A stretch of DNA of 64,000 nt from Botrimarina colliarenosi (GTDB lineage: Bacteria > Planctomycetota > Planctomycetia > Pirellulales > Lacipirellulaceae): positions 1,245,590 through 1,309,589 of the forward strand of contig NZ_SJPR01000001.1 in assembly GCF_007859955.1 (NCBI RefSeq). The letters run 5' to 3'. A program made the translations under genes and the position numbers. Of this stretch, positions 1 through 7,914 are shown piece by piece. Under the pieces are notes generated by a model that was given only the letters and a program-made list of their open reading frames with translations, ran no database searches and was not told the origin of the DNA. The first letter of the stretch is position 1, and every line of letters starts with the position of its first letter.

Positions 1-1
1 C

Positions 2-469
2 GGGCTGCGGGTGCGTGTCGCCGCTAGCGGCGAGGAGGCGCTGCGGCTGGCCCACGAAGAGGCGCCCGAGCTCGCGGTGCTCGACCTGAAGATGGCCGGA
101 CTCACGGGGCTCGAGACGCTCCGTGAACTGAGGGCGATCGCCCCGCAAGTGCGGACGGTCATCCTCACCGGGTATGGTTCGATCGCCAACGCGGTCGAGG
201 CGCTCCACCAGGGCGCCGAGAACTATGTCACCAAGCCGGCCGACGCCGACCAGGTGCTCGAGGCGTTCCACCGCAGCGGCGTGCTCTCCGACGACGAGGC
301 GCCCCCCGCCAAGGAGGCCGCCCTCCATACGCCGAGCCTCGCCGAGGCCGAGTGGAACCACATCCAGCAGGTCCTGGCCGATTGCGGCGGCAACATCACC
401 CGCACCGCCGAGCGACTCGGCATCCCGCGCCGCACCCTACAGCGCAAGCTCAAGAAGCTCGCGCCGTGA
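2..469 (+). CDS. ActR/RegA-type response regulator, 5' truncated
   Basis: This is the C-terminal part of a two-component response regulator; the reading frame is open through the left edge of the window, so the true start lies outside. The receiver domain keeps the phospho-acceptor Asp (codon at 83-85, in LAVLDLKM), the switch Thr in ILTGYGS and the conserved Lys in VTKPAD. A short Ala/Pro-rich linker leads to a Fis-type helix-turn-helix ending in RLGIPRRTLQRKL. A receiver joined directly to a Fis helix-turn-helix, with no AAA+ domain between, is the ActR/RegA/PrrA arrangement, a family that often responds to redox or respiratory signals. The partner histidine kinase is presumably upstream and out of view. 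The family is clear; the signal and the target genes are not. Confidence 0.9.
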   Translation, partial: GLRVRVAASGEEALRLAHEEAPELAVLDLKMAGLTGLETLRELRAIAPQVRTVILTGYGSIANAVEALHQGAENYVTKPADADQVLEAFHRSGVLSDDEAPPAKEAALHTPSLAEAEWNHIQQVLADCGGNITRTAERLGIPRRTLQRKLKKLAP

Positions 470-864
470 TCGATTGGTCGCGTCGGTAGTCGCGGCGCTG
501 TCTCGTTCCCGCCACGCTAGGGTGGCCCCGCGGAACTGGCCCGGCCCGTCGCCGGGTTCGCCAAAGCGTCGCCGGGTTCGCCTAAGCAGCCCAGTCGCTA
601 AAGACGGACGCTCGTGAAACGACGGCCGCGGGCGCCTTCGTGACCACTTTCACAAGGTCGGGAAAAAACCGCCCATAAATGTTCGCATCGGCGCCGTCGG
701 GCCGCTAGTTTTGCCAGGGAGGCCGGCGGCAGCCATGTCGCGGGCATTCCTCTTCTCTCCGACGAGTATCGGCCATCAAGCCTGACCGTGGGCGTCTTCC
801 TCACTGGGAGGACGGCATGGTTTCGCGGTCCGGCTCGGGCGGCGCCTCCTACAGGAGCCACGCG
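470..864. other. Intergenic region upstream of the CBS-domain gene
   Basis: I see no convincing gene in this roughly 390-base stretch. It holds a short direct repeat at 547-582. An A-rich patch around 662-670 is the only clear break from high GC. No promoter stands out. Confidence 0.4.
547..582. repeat. Short tandem direct repeat, 20-base period
   Basis: The 16-mer CGTCGCCGGGTTCGCC occurs at 547-562 and again at 567-582, separated by AAAG. It lies in non-coding sequence just after the response regulator gene. No function is evident. Confidence 0.6.
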
Positions 865-1341
865 ATGATGCAGACGGTATCGGCCCAAGACTTCATGGTC
901 ACACGTCTCACGACGTTACCGCCCGAGATGGATGTGCACGACGCCATCCGGCTGTTGCTCCGGCACCGGATCTCGGGCGCCCCTGTCGTTGGCCCGGGCA
1001 ACCAGTACCTCGGCGTCTTCACCGAGCGGTGCTGCATGCAGGTCATCCTCGACGCCGCCTACGAGCAGCTGCCATCGAATCACGTCGGCGCCTTTATGGA
1101 CACCAACGCCATGACCATCCCGCCCGACACCCAGCTGCTATCGATCGCGCAGGCGTTCCTCCTTACCAGCTACCGCCGTCTGTCGGTCGTCGATGAGAAC
1201 GGCATTCTGTTGGGCAATGTGAGCCGTCGTGATGTCTTGAACGCGGCGGTCGATTCGCTCAAGAAGGCGGCGCCGGCCCGCGAGTCCAACCTGCTGTACC
1301 TCAGCGCCTTGATGTCGCGTGAGGAAGCGCCAATGGCGTAA
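865..1341 (+). CDS. Two-CBS-domain protein
   Basis: This 158-residue protein consists almost entirely of two CBS domains, roughly residues 6-60 (from VSAQDFMV) and 70-125 (ending SRRDVLNAA). Paired CBS domains form a Bateman module that usually binds adenosine nucleotides and senses energy state or regulates a partner. No catalytic domain is attached, so it is a stand-alone sensor. I chose the ATG at 865 because AGGAG at 853-857 is well spaced. An in-frame ATG at 817 also has GGGAGG upstream and would add 16 residues outside the CBS fold. The gene ends just before a strong terminator. Confidence 0.88.
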   Translation: MMQTVSAQDFMVTRLTTLPPEMDVHDAIRLLLRHRISGAPVVGPGNQYLGVFTERCCMQVILDAAYEQLPSNHVGAFMDTNAMTIPPDTQLLSIAQAFLLTSYRRLSVVDENGILLGNVSRRDVLNAAVDSLKKAAPARESNLLYLSALMSREEAPMA

Positions 1342-1386
1342 GGGCGGGCGGCCCCTGACTCCAGCCCCCGACTCAACCACCCCAGG

Positions 1387-1440
1387 CCTCAGACGCCGGC
1401 TCGTCCCTTCGGCGAGCCGGCGTCGCGAGGCTTTTTCTTT
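1387..1440 (+). terminator. Rho-independent terminator of the CBS gene
   Basis: A perfect 12-bp stem (GACGCCGGCTCG at 1392-1403 with its complement at 1413-1424) has a short loop. A flanking CCTC/GAGG pair extends it, and a T-rich tract (CTTTTTCTTTT) follows. It starts about 45 bases after the CBS-domain stop codon. Confidence 0.9.
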
Positions 1441-1468
1441 TCCCGCCTCGCCCCGATCGTTGCCCGAG

Positions 1469-1629
1469 CTAGAGCGTGCTTCTTGTAAGGGTAGCGTTTG
1501 GTCGGGCTGCGGCTTCGCTGGGCGTCGTTGACCTGCATCGACGAAGCACCGCTTCGCCTGCTTCGGTCGCCTCGCCCAACTCGCCTCGCCGACGACCAAA
1601 TCGCTACGCTTACAAGAAGCGCGCTCTAG
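1469..1629. repeat. MITE-like element with about 36-bp terminal inverted repeats
   Basis: The left end reads CTAGAGCGTGCTTCTTGTAA at 1469 and continues to GTTTGGTCG. The right end, on the other strand, reads CTAGAGCGCGCTTCTTGTAA from 1629 inward and continues to ATTTGGTCG. The two arms differ at only a few positions over about 36 bases and flank roughly 90 bases with no open frame. A third inward-facing CGCTCTAG occurs at 1650-1657. Size, long imperfect termini and lack of coding fit a miniature inverted-repeat element, though no target-site duplication is obvious. Confidence 0.6.
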
Positions 1630-1693
1630 CGTCTCAGTAAGAGTGGCCACGCTCTAGCTCCCCCGGCCTTCGGCGAGACATCACTTCGGGGAC

Positions 1694-1723
1694 CGTCGCC
1701 GAGGCAATCGTCGCCGAGGCAAT
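1694..1723. repeat. Perfect 15-bp tandem duplication
   Basis: CGTCGCCGAGGCAAT is present twice in direct succession at 1694-1708 and 1709-1723. It lies in non-coding sequence between the MITE-like element and the PEP-CTERM gene and looks like a recent slippage duplication. Confidence 0.7.
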
Positions 1724-1854
1724 GGTCGCTCTACGTCGGAGTTGGAATCCGCCTGACGCCATCCCGGATGGGGAACGTATGGCTACGAGCTGCGCCAGGT
1801 GACGCTGCTGAGCCGAGGAACGGCAAGCACAGAAATTGCCGCCCTCGAAAAGCA

Positions 1855-1889
1855 AAAAGGCCCCTCGGCGAGATGCCGAGGGGCCTTTT
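1855..1889 (-). terminator. Terminator of the PEP-CTERM gene (possibly bidirectional)
   Basis: A 15-bp stem (AAAAGGCCCCTCGGC and its complement) has a 5-base loop. On the minus strand it is followed by a T-run and GCTTTT. It lies about 50 bases past the stop codon of the minus-strand PEP-CTERM gene. The plus-strand side also carries T residues. Confidence 0.88.
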
Positions 1890-1936
1890 GTGGTTTTTCT
1901 GATCCGCTTGCGACCGCAGTGACTAGCGGCCTTCAA

Positions 1937-2716
1937 CTAGCGGCGACGCGCGGCCAAGCCGGCGAACGCGAGGGCGGCAAGCACCGCAGCGGTCGGCTCG
2001 GGGATGACGTTGTCCGGATCGAGCGGGCCGCTCGGGGTGATGTTGAAGTCCTTCTTAGCGATGAACGACAGCGAGCCGGCCTGGCTGGTGGCTACCAGGG
2101 TGTTGTTCAGCACGAACTCGCCGGCGGTGACCGCCGACATCGGGCCAAAGTTGTTGGCCGAGAGGGCCGGGCCGAACTCGAGCAGCAGGCCGAGCTGCCA
2201 GGGAATGCTGAGGCCGGGGGTCGTGAAGACAGCCGAGTTGCTGCCGATGACCGTGAACTGATTAGCGGGCGTCAGAGCGATCCCGTCGACTTCGGTGACG
2301 AGGACTTCGGCGAAGATGCCGGCGTTGACGCTCGTCGTGGGGGGCGTGCCACCGACGATCGTGTAGTCGCCACCCTCACGGACGGTCAACGAGCGGATGC
2401 CCGTGCCGGGGAGGGTCTCGAACATGAAGTTCAGCTGGCCGTCGGTGATCTCGAGGACGCCGTTCGAGGCATTCGATCCGAAGGCGAGGGGGTCGAAGTC
2501 GAGCGTGTTGACGTCAACTTCCGGCACCCCATAGAGCGGGATCGCGTCGGTCGAGGACGATTCGGTGACGTCTTGGTAATCGACGACGCCGCCGCCACCG
2601 TAGTCATTGAAGTCGCCGTAGTTGATCGACGAGGCGAAAGCCGGCGAAGCGGCAAACGCGGCAAGGGCGCACATCGCCCCGAGGCGAGAAGAAAGAGCAA
2701 GAGTTGTGACGTTCAT
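1937..2716 (-). CDS. PEP-CTERM anchored secreted protein
   Basis: This 259-residue protein has an N-terminal signal peptide (about residues 1-28, cleavage near SPAFAS). Its C terminus is a textbook PEP-CTERM sorting signal: the IPEP motif, a hydrophobic stretch (AAVLAALAFAGLAA) and a terminal Arg cluster. In known systems such proteins are processed by an exosortase and sent to the cell surface or extracellular matrix. The roughly 200-residue middle region is low in charge and rich in Gly, Thr, Val and Leu, and I recognise no enzyme domain. The gene is monocistronic with its own terminator. No exosortase gene is in view. Confidence 0.85.
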   Translation of the reverse strand: MNVTTLALSSRLGAMCALAAFAASPAFASSINYGDFNDYGGGGVVDYQDVTESSSTDAIPLYGVPEVDVNTLDFDPLAFGSNASNGVLEITDGQLNFMFETLPGTGIRSLTVREGGDYTIVGGTPPTTSVNAGIFAEVLVTEVDGIALTPANQFTVIGSNSAVFTTPGLSIPWQLGLLLEFGPALSANNFGPMSAVTAGEFVLNNTLVATSQAGSLSFIAKKDFNITPSGPLDPDNVIPEPTAAVLAALAFAGLAARRR

Positions 2717-3035
2717 TAGGTCGATTCCGCGTGCCGCGAGGATGGGTGTCTTTGAAGTAGGACTGCCGCAGGTATCACGCGTTCATGCGTCGGAGAGCCG
2801 CCCATCTGTGGGCAGACAGGTTGCGCATCTTGCCCCGTTTTAAGTCAAGCAGCCGCGGAAGGCAATCTTTATCCGCAAACTTTATCGGGAATCCCCTCCG
2901 GTTTCGCTTGACTAGCCCTCTCGCCCCCTCTTCGGGGTGGGGGCCGTCATCGGAAAGGGTCGATGGCCGCTAAAACAAGCACCGATCGGTTCGGCTCTGA
3001 CTGCAGAAGCCCCCTCGATTGCCGGGCCCGTTCGC
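2717..3035. other. Upstream region of the PEP-CTERM gene
   Basis: This 319-base gap holds no open frame that looks coding. On the minus strand it contains a TTGACT hexamer (2841-2846) without a clear -10 partner. Further out, CGATAAAG and GGATAAAG are spaced about 16 bases apart. It is the likely promoter region of the PEP-CTERM gene and also carries the 3' end of the gene beginning at 4835. Confidence 0.35.
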
Positions 3036-4835
3036 CTATTTGAACAGCGATTCGGCCGTAGGCAGCCGTTTGCCGAGCTGCTCGAAGGAGAAGGTGCCGC
3101 GGCCCAGCTGCTCGCCGATCCAGCCGCTAGCAAGCCGCTCGATCTCCAGGCGCGGGGCGTCGACCTGGGCGGTCAGCTTGGTCATCGCCTCGTCGAGCTT
3201 CCGCTCGAGCGACGCCAGTTCGCCCGCCACCTTCTGCTTGGTGGAAGCCAGCTGCCGCTCGGCTTCGTCGCGGGCGAGCGTCACGGCGGCCGTCTCAAGC
3301 GACTCGGCGACAGCCGGCCCCAAGGTCGACCACAGGGCCATGTGCGGGTCATTCAGCGTGCCGCTGAGAGTGACGCGTGTCGCCGGCCGCGCGATGTTCG
3401 CGAGGCGTTCTCCGACGGCGCCCCCGAGCCGCGTCACAAGCGGTCCCGCCGAGGGACCCACCGTCGGCGTCAGGGCGACCCGGTCTTGGATCAGCTGGAC
3501 GTCGCCCGACAGGCGTTCGCCCTCAACCCGGATGCTGACCGACAGGCTGCTCGTTGAGGGCGCCATCGTCAGCGCAAACTTGGCGGCGTTGCCGAGCTCG
3601 GTCTTCGGGAGGTCGAGCGTCGGGCAATCGACAATCAGTTCTTCGATGGGCTGAGGGCCGGTGCGGTCGATCGTCGCTCGGACCTCCAGCGGCAGGCCGC
3701 CGGTCGTGTGGAGCGTCAGCCGCATCGGCTCGCCGTGCAGGGCGGGCGAGGTCGTGAAGTCAGTCACAACGCCCGACAACTCAACCGGCCGTCCGGCGAG
3801 GCGGGCGCTGCCGGCGATCTCGAGCTGGCGGATCAGCAGGTCGGGCCGCTGGCGGACGCCGACGAAGTGGACATCGACGCCCCGGTCCCGCGGCGTCACG
3901 CTGCGGCCCGGCTTGGTGGCGGGAACCATCTCGCGCGTCCAGCGGACCCAGCCGACGACGTCCCGTACGGCGCCCGTCATCCGCTCGCCGAGCAGCTGGC
4001 TGGTCAGCGACTGGGGGTCGAGTTGATCGATCTGCAGCCGCTCACGCAGGCGGGTCTCGTCCGCGAGGCGGGCCTGGTCGACGCGGCGCCGGTCGGCGGC
4101 GACGTCGGTCGGGAGCGAAGCGAGTTCGGCGTGCAGGTTCGCCAGCCGGCCACGGAGCTGGGCGACGCGCTCGGGCGCCTTGGCGAGGAACTCGGCGTTC
4201 CGCAACGGGTTGGCGCGGGCTTCCTTGGCCTGGTCGCGGAGCAACTCGACCTCCGCCTGCAACGCCTTGGCGTCGGCGGCGACGGCGGCGAACCGCTCGG
4301 GCCAGCGCTTCGACAGGTCCTGAGCCAGCCGGACCGATTCGAAGTCGTCGTACTCGCCCGAGAGCTTCGCCTCGAGGCTGGCGATCCATTTCTCGGCGGC
4401 TTGGTCGACCGCCTGCTTAGCGGCGTCACCGAGCCAGCCCGGCGCCGTGCTGGCCTGTTCGTCGTCGGGGTTGAGCGCCCCGGAGGTCTCGCGCGGCGTG
4501 CCGAACCGGAGGCCGCGGACCGAGCCGTGGTCGGCGATCGCCTTGCGCCGCAGGAGCGAGTCGGACTCGAAGTCGATCTCGATCTTCTCCGCCTCGAGGA
4601 GGTTCTCCATCGGCCGCTGCGGGTTGGCGATCCGCAGGCCGGTGAGCGTGGCCCGCGTCTCGACCACCGAAACATCGGCCCGATCGACCTCGACCCGGGC
4701 GCCAATCGCCGCCTGGCCGCCGGCGATCATCGCCCGTTTCAGCGCCCACCCCGAGCCGAACTCGAGCAGGCAGAACAGCACGACCAGCAGCACCAGCCGC
4801 GGGACGAGGTAACCGAGTCGGATGTAGCGGGTCAT
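3036..4835 (-). CDS. TIGR03545-family envelope protein
   Basis: This 599-residue protein has one N-terminal membrane helix (about residues 10-32) and a long, charged body expected outside the inner membrane. The AsmA-like opening (ARVEVDRADVSV followed by TLTGLRIANPQRPMENLLEA) and the long helical, heptad-rich middle (about residues 165-275) fit TIGR03545. That is an uncharacterised family of outer-membrane-bearing bacteria, usually encoded next to a TIGR03546 gene, as here. Its function is unknown; the AsmA-like start suggests an envelope or lipid-transport role. The TIGR03546 gene lies 49 bases upstream on the same strand, so the two are probably co-transcribed. Confidence 0.75.
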   Translation of the reverse strand: MTRYIRLGYLVPRLVLLVVLFCLLEFGSGWALKRAMIAGGQAAIGARVEVDRADVSVVETRATLTGLRIANPQRPMENLLEAEKIEIDFESDSLLRRKAIADHGSVRGLRFGTPRETSGALNPDDEQASTAPGWLGDAAKQAVDQAAEKWIASLEAKLSGEYDDFESVRLAQDLSKRWPERFAAVAADAKALQAEVELLRDQAKEARANPLRNAEFLAKAPERVAQLRGRLANLHAELASLPTDVAADRRRVDQARLADETRLRERLQIDQLDPQSLTSQLLGERMTGAVRDVVGWVRWTREMVPATKPGRSVTPRDRGVDVHFVGVRQRPDLLIRQLEIAGSARLAGRPVELSGVVTDFTTSPALHGEPMRLTLHTTGGLPLEVRATIDRTGPQPIEELIVDCPTLDLPKTELGNAAKFALTMAPSTSSLSVSIRVEGERLSGDVQLIQDRVALTPTVGPSAGPLVTRLGGAVGERLANIARPATRVTLSGTLNDPHMALWSTLGPAVAESLETAAVTLARDEAERQLASTKQKVAGELASLERKLDEAMTKLTAQVDAPRLEIERLASGWIGEQLGRGTFSFEQLGKRLPTAESLFK

Positions 4836-4884
4836 AGAGAAGGGCGAGGGGCTAGGGGCCAGGCCGGGGACGTGAGCAAAGGTC

Positions 4885-5412
4885 TCAACGTCCCAGCCCG
4901 AGGCCGGCGCTCAGCTTGTCGGTGATCTGGACGCCCATCAGCAGGCGGCCCAGCTTGTATTTGAGGATCCAACGGACCGCCGCCGGACGGAGGCGATCCA
5001 CCAACCCGCGCGTCACGAGGTAGACCGGGTAAGACAGGTAGAGCCCGACCAGCAGCGACCCGCAGGTGACGCTGTTGTGCAACCCCCACCAGGCGCCAAG
5101 CGGCGCGTCGTACAGATATGAGTAGGTCGGCTGCAGGCTCGGCACGGTCAGCACCTTGAGCCCGAGCTTGTGGGTGAAGGGGTCCGCCAGGGGCGCCAGC
5201 ATCCCGACCAGCGACGCGGCGGTTAGGCCGGCGACCTTGTTAACCCGCAGCGCACAGAGCAGCACGCCGAGCAGCACCGCGACGAGGGTCGCTTTGGGCA
5301 CGAGCCCCAGCACGACGCCGATCGCCACGCCCGCGGCGACCTGCCGGCTCGAGTCATGCGCCGCCAGCACCGCCACCAGACTTCGCAGCGGTGAGATCAG
5401 CCATTCGAACAT
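4885..5412 (-). CDS. TIGR03546-family membrane protein
   Basis: This 175-residue integral membrane protein has several hydrophobic stretches: about residues 25-60 (GVAIGVVLGLVPKATLVAVL), 60-75 and 110-135. A DUF2062-like GLVPK segment lies near the N terminus. The family is defined by its pairing with TIGR03545, and the partner follows immediately. The ATG at 5412 lacks a strong Shine-Dalgarno site. It begins 12 bases after the stop of a small upstream frame (5425-5769), so translational coupling is possible. Function is unknown. Confidence 0.75.
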   Translation of the reverse strand: MFEWLISPLRSLVAVLAAHDSSRQVAAGVAIGVVLGLVPKATLVAVLLGVLLCALRVNKVAGLTAASLVGMLAPLADPFTHKLGLKVLTVPSLQPTYSYLYDAPLGAWWGLHNSVTCGSLLVGLYLSYPVYLVTRGLVDRLRPAAVRWILKYKLGRLLMGVQITDKLSAGLGLGR

Positions 5413-5424
5413 GGGACAACCGGA

Positions 5425-5769
5425 TCAGCAGGGACGCGACGGGCGCGCACGGCGGCGCGCTTCTCCATCGGTCTGCTTCGGCCGGTTGTGCCGGTTGGCT
5501 TGAGGGAAACGCTTGTAGGGATCGGCGGGAGCCAGCACTTTTGGCCGCTTCTTGTGGATCGAAGCCACCGAACGGGGCGCGAGGTCGTTCCAATAATACG
5601 GTTTCCCGCAGGTGGCCAATCGCCCCTTTACCGACGCCGGTGGCGTCGCCGTGACGCCGATACCCGCCGCCTGGGGCTTCTCCGACCAACCGAGACGCGC
5701 GGCGCCTAGCGTAAAACTTCCCTCTTTGCGGTCGCCATCTCCTAGCAACCGCAATCGCCGGGATGGCAT
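5425..5769 (-). CDS. Possible small basic protein upstream of the TIGR03546 gene
   Basis: This 114-residue frame is rich in Arg, Lys and Pro and has no recognised domain. Its second half (from GKPYYWNDLAPRSV) uses G/C-ending codons like neighbouring genes, while the first half looks less coding. It ends 12 bases before the TIGR03546 start on the same strand, which would suit a leader gene of that pair. It could equally be a chance frame in a 400-base gap. I list it as doubtful; no other gene is visible here. Confidence 0.35.
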   Translation of the reverse strand: MPSRRLRLLGDGDRKEGSFTLGAARLGWSEKPQAAGIGVTATPPASVKGRLATCGKPYYWNDLAPRSVASIHKKRPKVLAPADPYKRFPQANRHNRPKQTDGEARRRARPSRPC

Positions 5770-5817
5770 GTCGTTCGCACGCTAGCGCGGCTCGCATGCC
5801 CGCCCCATCCTCCCTCC

Positions 5818-6384
5818 GTGGCGATACTTATGATCAGCAAATGGATCACCGCCGGCTTCGACGACGTGTCGATGGTCGTCCTCTCGGCGTTCGTCACCTA
5901 CGCGGCGATCCTCGTCTACACGCGCTTGGCGGGTTTGCGGAGCTTCTCGAAGATGTCGGCGGCCGACTTCGCGATGACGGTCGCGGTCGGCTCGCTCTTC
6001 GCCTCGACCATCGCGTCGCCGAAGCCCCAGCTCGCCATCGGCGTCGTCGCGCTCGGGACCCTGTTCGTCGGGCAGTGGGCGCTGTCCTTCGCGCGGGTCA
6101 AGTCGACGTGGTTTAGCGGGGTGGTCGACAACCAGCCGATCCTGCTTATGAAGGGCGAGGAAATCCTCGACGACAACCTGCGGCGTGTGAACGTCACCCG
6201 AGCGGATCTTTACGGCAAGCTGCGTGAAGCCAACGCGTTCGACTTCTCACAAGTGCTGGCGGTCATCTTCGAGACCACCGGAGACATCTCCGTGCTCCAC
6301 TCCCGTGACAGCGACGCCCAACTCGATTCGCGGCTTCTGAATGGCGTCGTCGGTGGCGGCGGCGTCGCCACGGGATCGAGTTGA
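5818..6384 (+). CDS. DUF421 (YetF-like) membrane protein
   Basis: This 188-residue protein has three hydrophobic helices in its first half (near residues 18-34, 47-64 and 67-84). A cytosolic domain follows, with the YetF/DUF421 landmarks VVDNQPILLMKGEEI, a segment beginning VTRADLYGKLREAN, and AVIFETTGDISVL. The family is widespread and poorly understood; in Bacillus some members affect spore properties. Translation starts at GTG 5818 or at the ATG at 5830; neither has a clear ribosome-binding site. It is convergent with the next gene and shares its terminator hairpin. Confidence 0.82.
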   Translation: MAILMISKWITAGFDDVSMVVLSAFVTYAAILVYTRLAGLRSFSKMSAADFAMTVAVGSLFASTIASPKPQLAIGVVALGTLFVGQWALSFARVKSTWFSGVVDNQPILLMKGEEILDDNLRRVNVTRADLYGKLREANAFDFSQVLAVIFETTGDISVLHSRDSDAQLDSRLLNGVVGGGGVATGSS

Positions 6385-6436
6385 AGCCAACCAATGAAGT
6401 GAAGAGGGGAAAAAGAGAAACGCGACAGAATTGAGA

Positions 6437-6465
6437 AACGCGGCGAGGGCATCCCCCGCCGCGTT
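6437..6465 (-). terminator. Terminator hairpin between convergent genes
   Basis: A 9-bp GC-rich stem (AACGCGGCG at 6437-6445 with CGCCGCGTT at 6457-6465) sits between the DUF421 gene and the minus-strand PEP-CTERM gene. The minus-strand exit reads TTTCTCAATT, so it best serves the PEP-CTERM gene. The plus-strand exit has only a weak T tract. Confidence 0.65.
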
Positions 6466-6497
6466 CGATTGGTTTTGGTGGAACTGCCGCACCCAGC

Positions 6498-7124
6498 TCA
6501 GTCGACGCGCCGACGGACGACCGCGGCGGTCAGGGCCGACCCGGCGAGGAGCGCCGTGGTGGGCTCGGGGATCCTATCGATAAAGACCGAGACGTCGTCG
6601 ATGAAAAAGACCGACACGCTGCCCGAATCGCCACCGGTGACCGTCGCGAACTGCAGGGTGACGCCGCCACTAACGTCAGGCCCGGCGAGCGTTGTGAAGC
6701 TGAAGTCCTGATACTGGTTGGTGAGAACGAGCGGGCCGCCCGTGAGGATTTCGTTGGCGGATGTCCCGCCGCCGTCGATCTCGGAGAAGAATTCGGCGAA
6801 GACCACACCACCTGCCGCGCCTTCTCCCTTCGCAGAGAAAGAGATGTTGATGGTGTCGCCCGGGTTGACGACGCCGACGCCTAGGTTGGCTTGCTTGATG
6901 ACGGCGCTCGACGCGGGGTCGTTGTTGAAGACTTCCGCCGCCCAGGCGCCGCTGTTGGCGTCGCTGGTGATGTTGAAGGTCGAGTTAGCCGTCGGGAACG
7001 AGACCCAGTCGCTGGTGTCGCCGGTCTCGAAGCCGCCATTGCTGGTGAGTTCTGTCGCGGTCGATAGCGACGCGACGAAGAGGACGCCAAGCGCGCCGAT
7101 AAAACGCAGGAGGTTCGCGATCAT
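6498..7124 (-). CDS. PEP-CTERM secreted protein with a carbohydrate-binding-like fold
   Basis: This 208-residue protein begins with a signal peptide (MIANLLRFIGALGVLFVASL) and ends in a PEP-CTERM signal (RIPEPTTALLAG, hydrophobic run, RRRVD). The mature part opens with NGGFETGDTSDW, the usual start of beta-sandwich modules of the CBM4/CBM22 or discoidin-like kind in planctomycete PEP-CTERM proteins. Surface polysaccharide binding is therefore a reasonable guess. I chose the ATG at 7124, which has AGGA nine bases upstream; a longer in-frame start at 7262 would place the signal peptide inside the protein. No catalytic residues are recognised. Confidence 0.82.
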   Translation of the reverse strand: MIANLLRFIGALGVLFVASLSTATELTSNGGFETGDTSDWVSFPTANSTFNITSDANSGAWAAEVFNNDPASSAVIKQANLGVGVVNPGDTINISFSAKGEGAAGGVVFAEFFSEIDGGGTSANEILTGGPLVLTNQYQDFSFTTLAGPDVSGGVTLQFATVTGGDSGSVSVFFIDDVSVFIDRIPEPTTALLAGSALTAAVVRRRVD

Positions 7125-7371
7125 GAGACAGGGTCCTGTGAAGAGAAGCTCATCGAAGAGCCGGGGGAGGAGATCAACCCGTGAGAAGAGGAACGTTGCC
7201 GAAACGTCGCACGCGGCGATCGCCCCGACAGCGCGGGCCCCGAACCCGCTAACGACACGCACGTCTCGACGAGAACGTTGTGAAGTCGTGGGGATTCCGA
7301 GCGTGGGCTGAACCTACCGTCCTCGACGACCCTTACGCACGCCATGCGTACAGAGCCGCCTGCGTTTCAAC

Positions 7372-7656
7372 TCATTCCAGAACGACGCGGAAGCGGAGGC
7401 CACACTCACGGCAGACGCGGTACTGCTCGGCGAACCCCGCCCCATTGATCCGTTTACCGGTAAGAGCTTTTGAGTCGGCCGCGCCGCACCCGGGGCAGCG
7501 GACCGCGACGGCAATCACTTTCCAGAGGGCGCCGCGACGGCTGGGTGGCACGTTGATTTGAGCCGACGGATCGTCTGACGAGTCAGCCTCGTCCGGAACG
7601 TTCTCCGGCTCCGCCGAGCGGAAACTCGCGTCTTGCGACTCCTGGGTGACCCTCAT
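7372..7656 (-). CDS. Small zinc-ribbon protein
   Basis: This 94-residue protein has an acidic, disordered-looking N-terminal half. Its C-terminal zinc ribbon has two CxxC knuckles (CPGCGAADSK and CRECGLRFRV). The ribbon resembles those of NrdR and phage Ogr/Delta-type factors, which suggests nucleic-acid binding, but there is no second domain to define a role. The start at 7656 has GAGG about 10 bases upstream. It is a lone gene that ends before the PEP-CTERM promoter region. Confidence 0.65.
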   Translation of the reverse strand: MRVTQESQDASFRSAEPENVPDEADSSDDPSAQINVPPSRRGALWKVIAVAVRCPGCGAADSKALTGKRINGAGFAEQYRVCRECGLRFRVVLE

Positions 7657-7914
7657 GATGAGGCCCTCGGGGCAGATTGCCGTGATGAGTCAACGAACTG
7701 CCGAAACAATTCGTTGTCGCCGCATGGTAGGCGTCTCGGAAGGGACGGCAATGGCGAGACGTGGTTTCCGGCCACGCCCCATTCAGTAAACAGTTACTGT
7801 GCTTCACGCCATCCGCGCAAAGCGCCGCCTGGAGGGGGCCCGTTCGGCCGGTGGCGGTAGGCCCCACTCCGCCATTAGGATCGCGGGGGTCCTGACCCAC
7901 GAGAGCTCCCGCCC

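Noticed and set aside
1799-2719. A 306-codon plus-strand frame opposite the first PEP-CTERM gene
   Set aside because: The opposite strand has a signal peptide, a PEP-CTERM motif and a terminator; the plus frame is Arg/Gly-rich with no domain and is an antisense shadow common in high-GC DNA.
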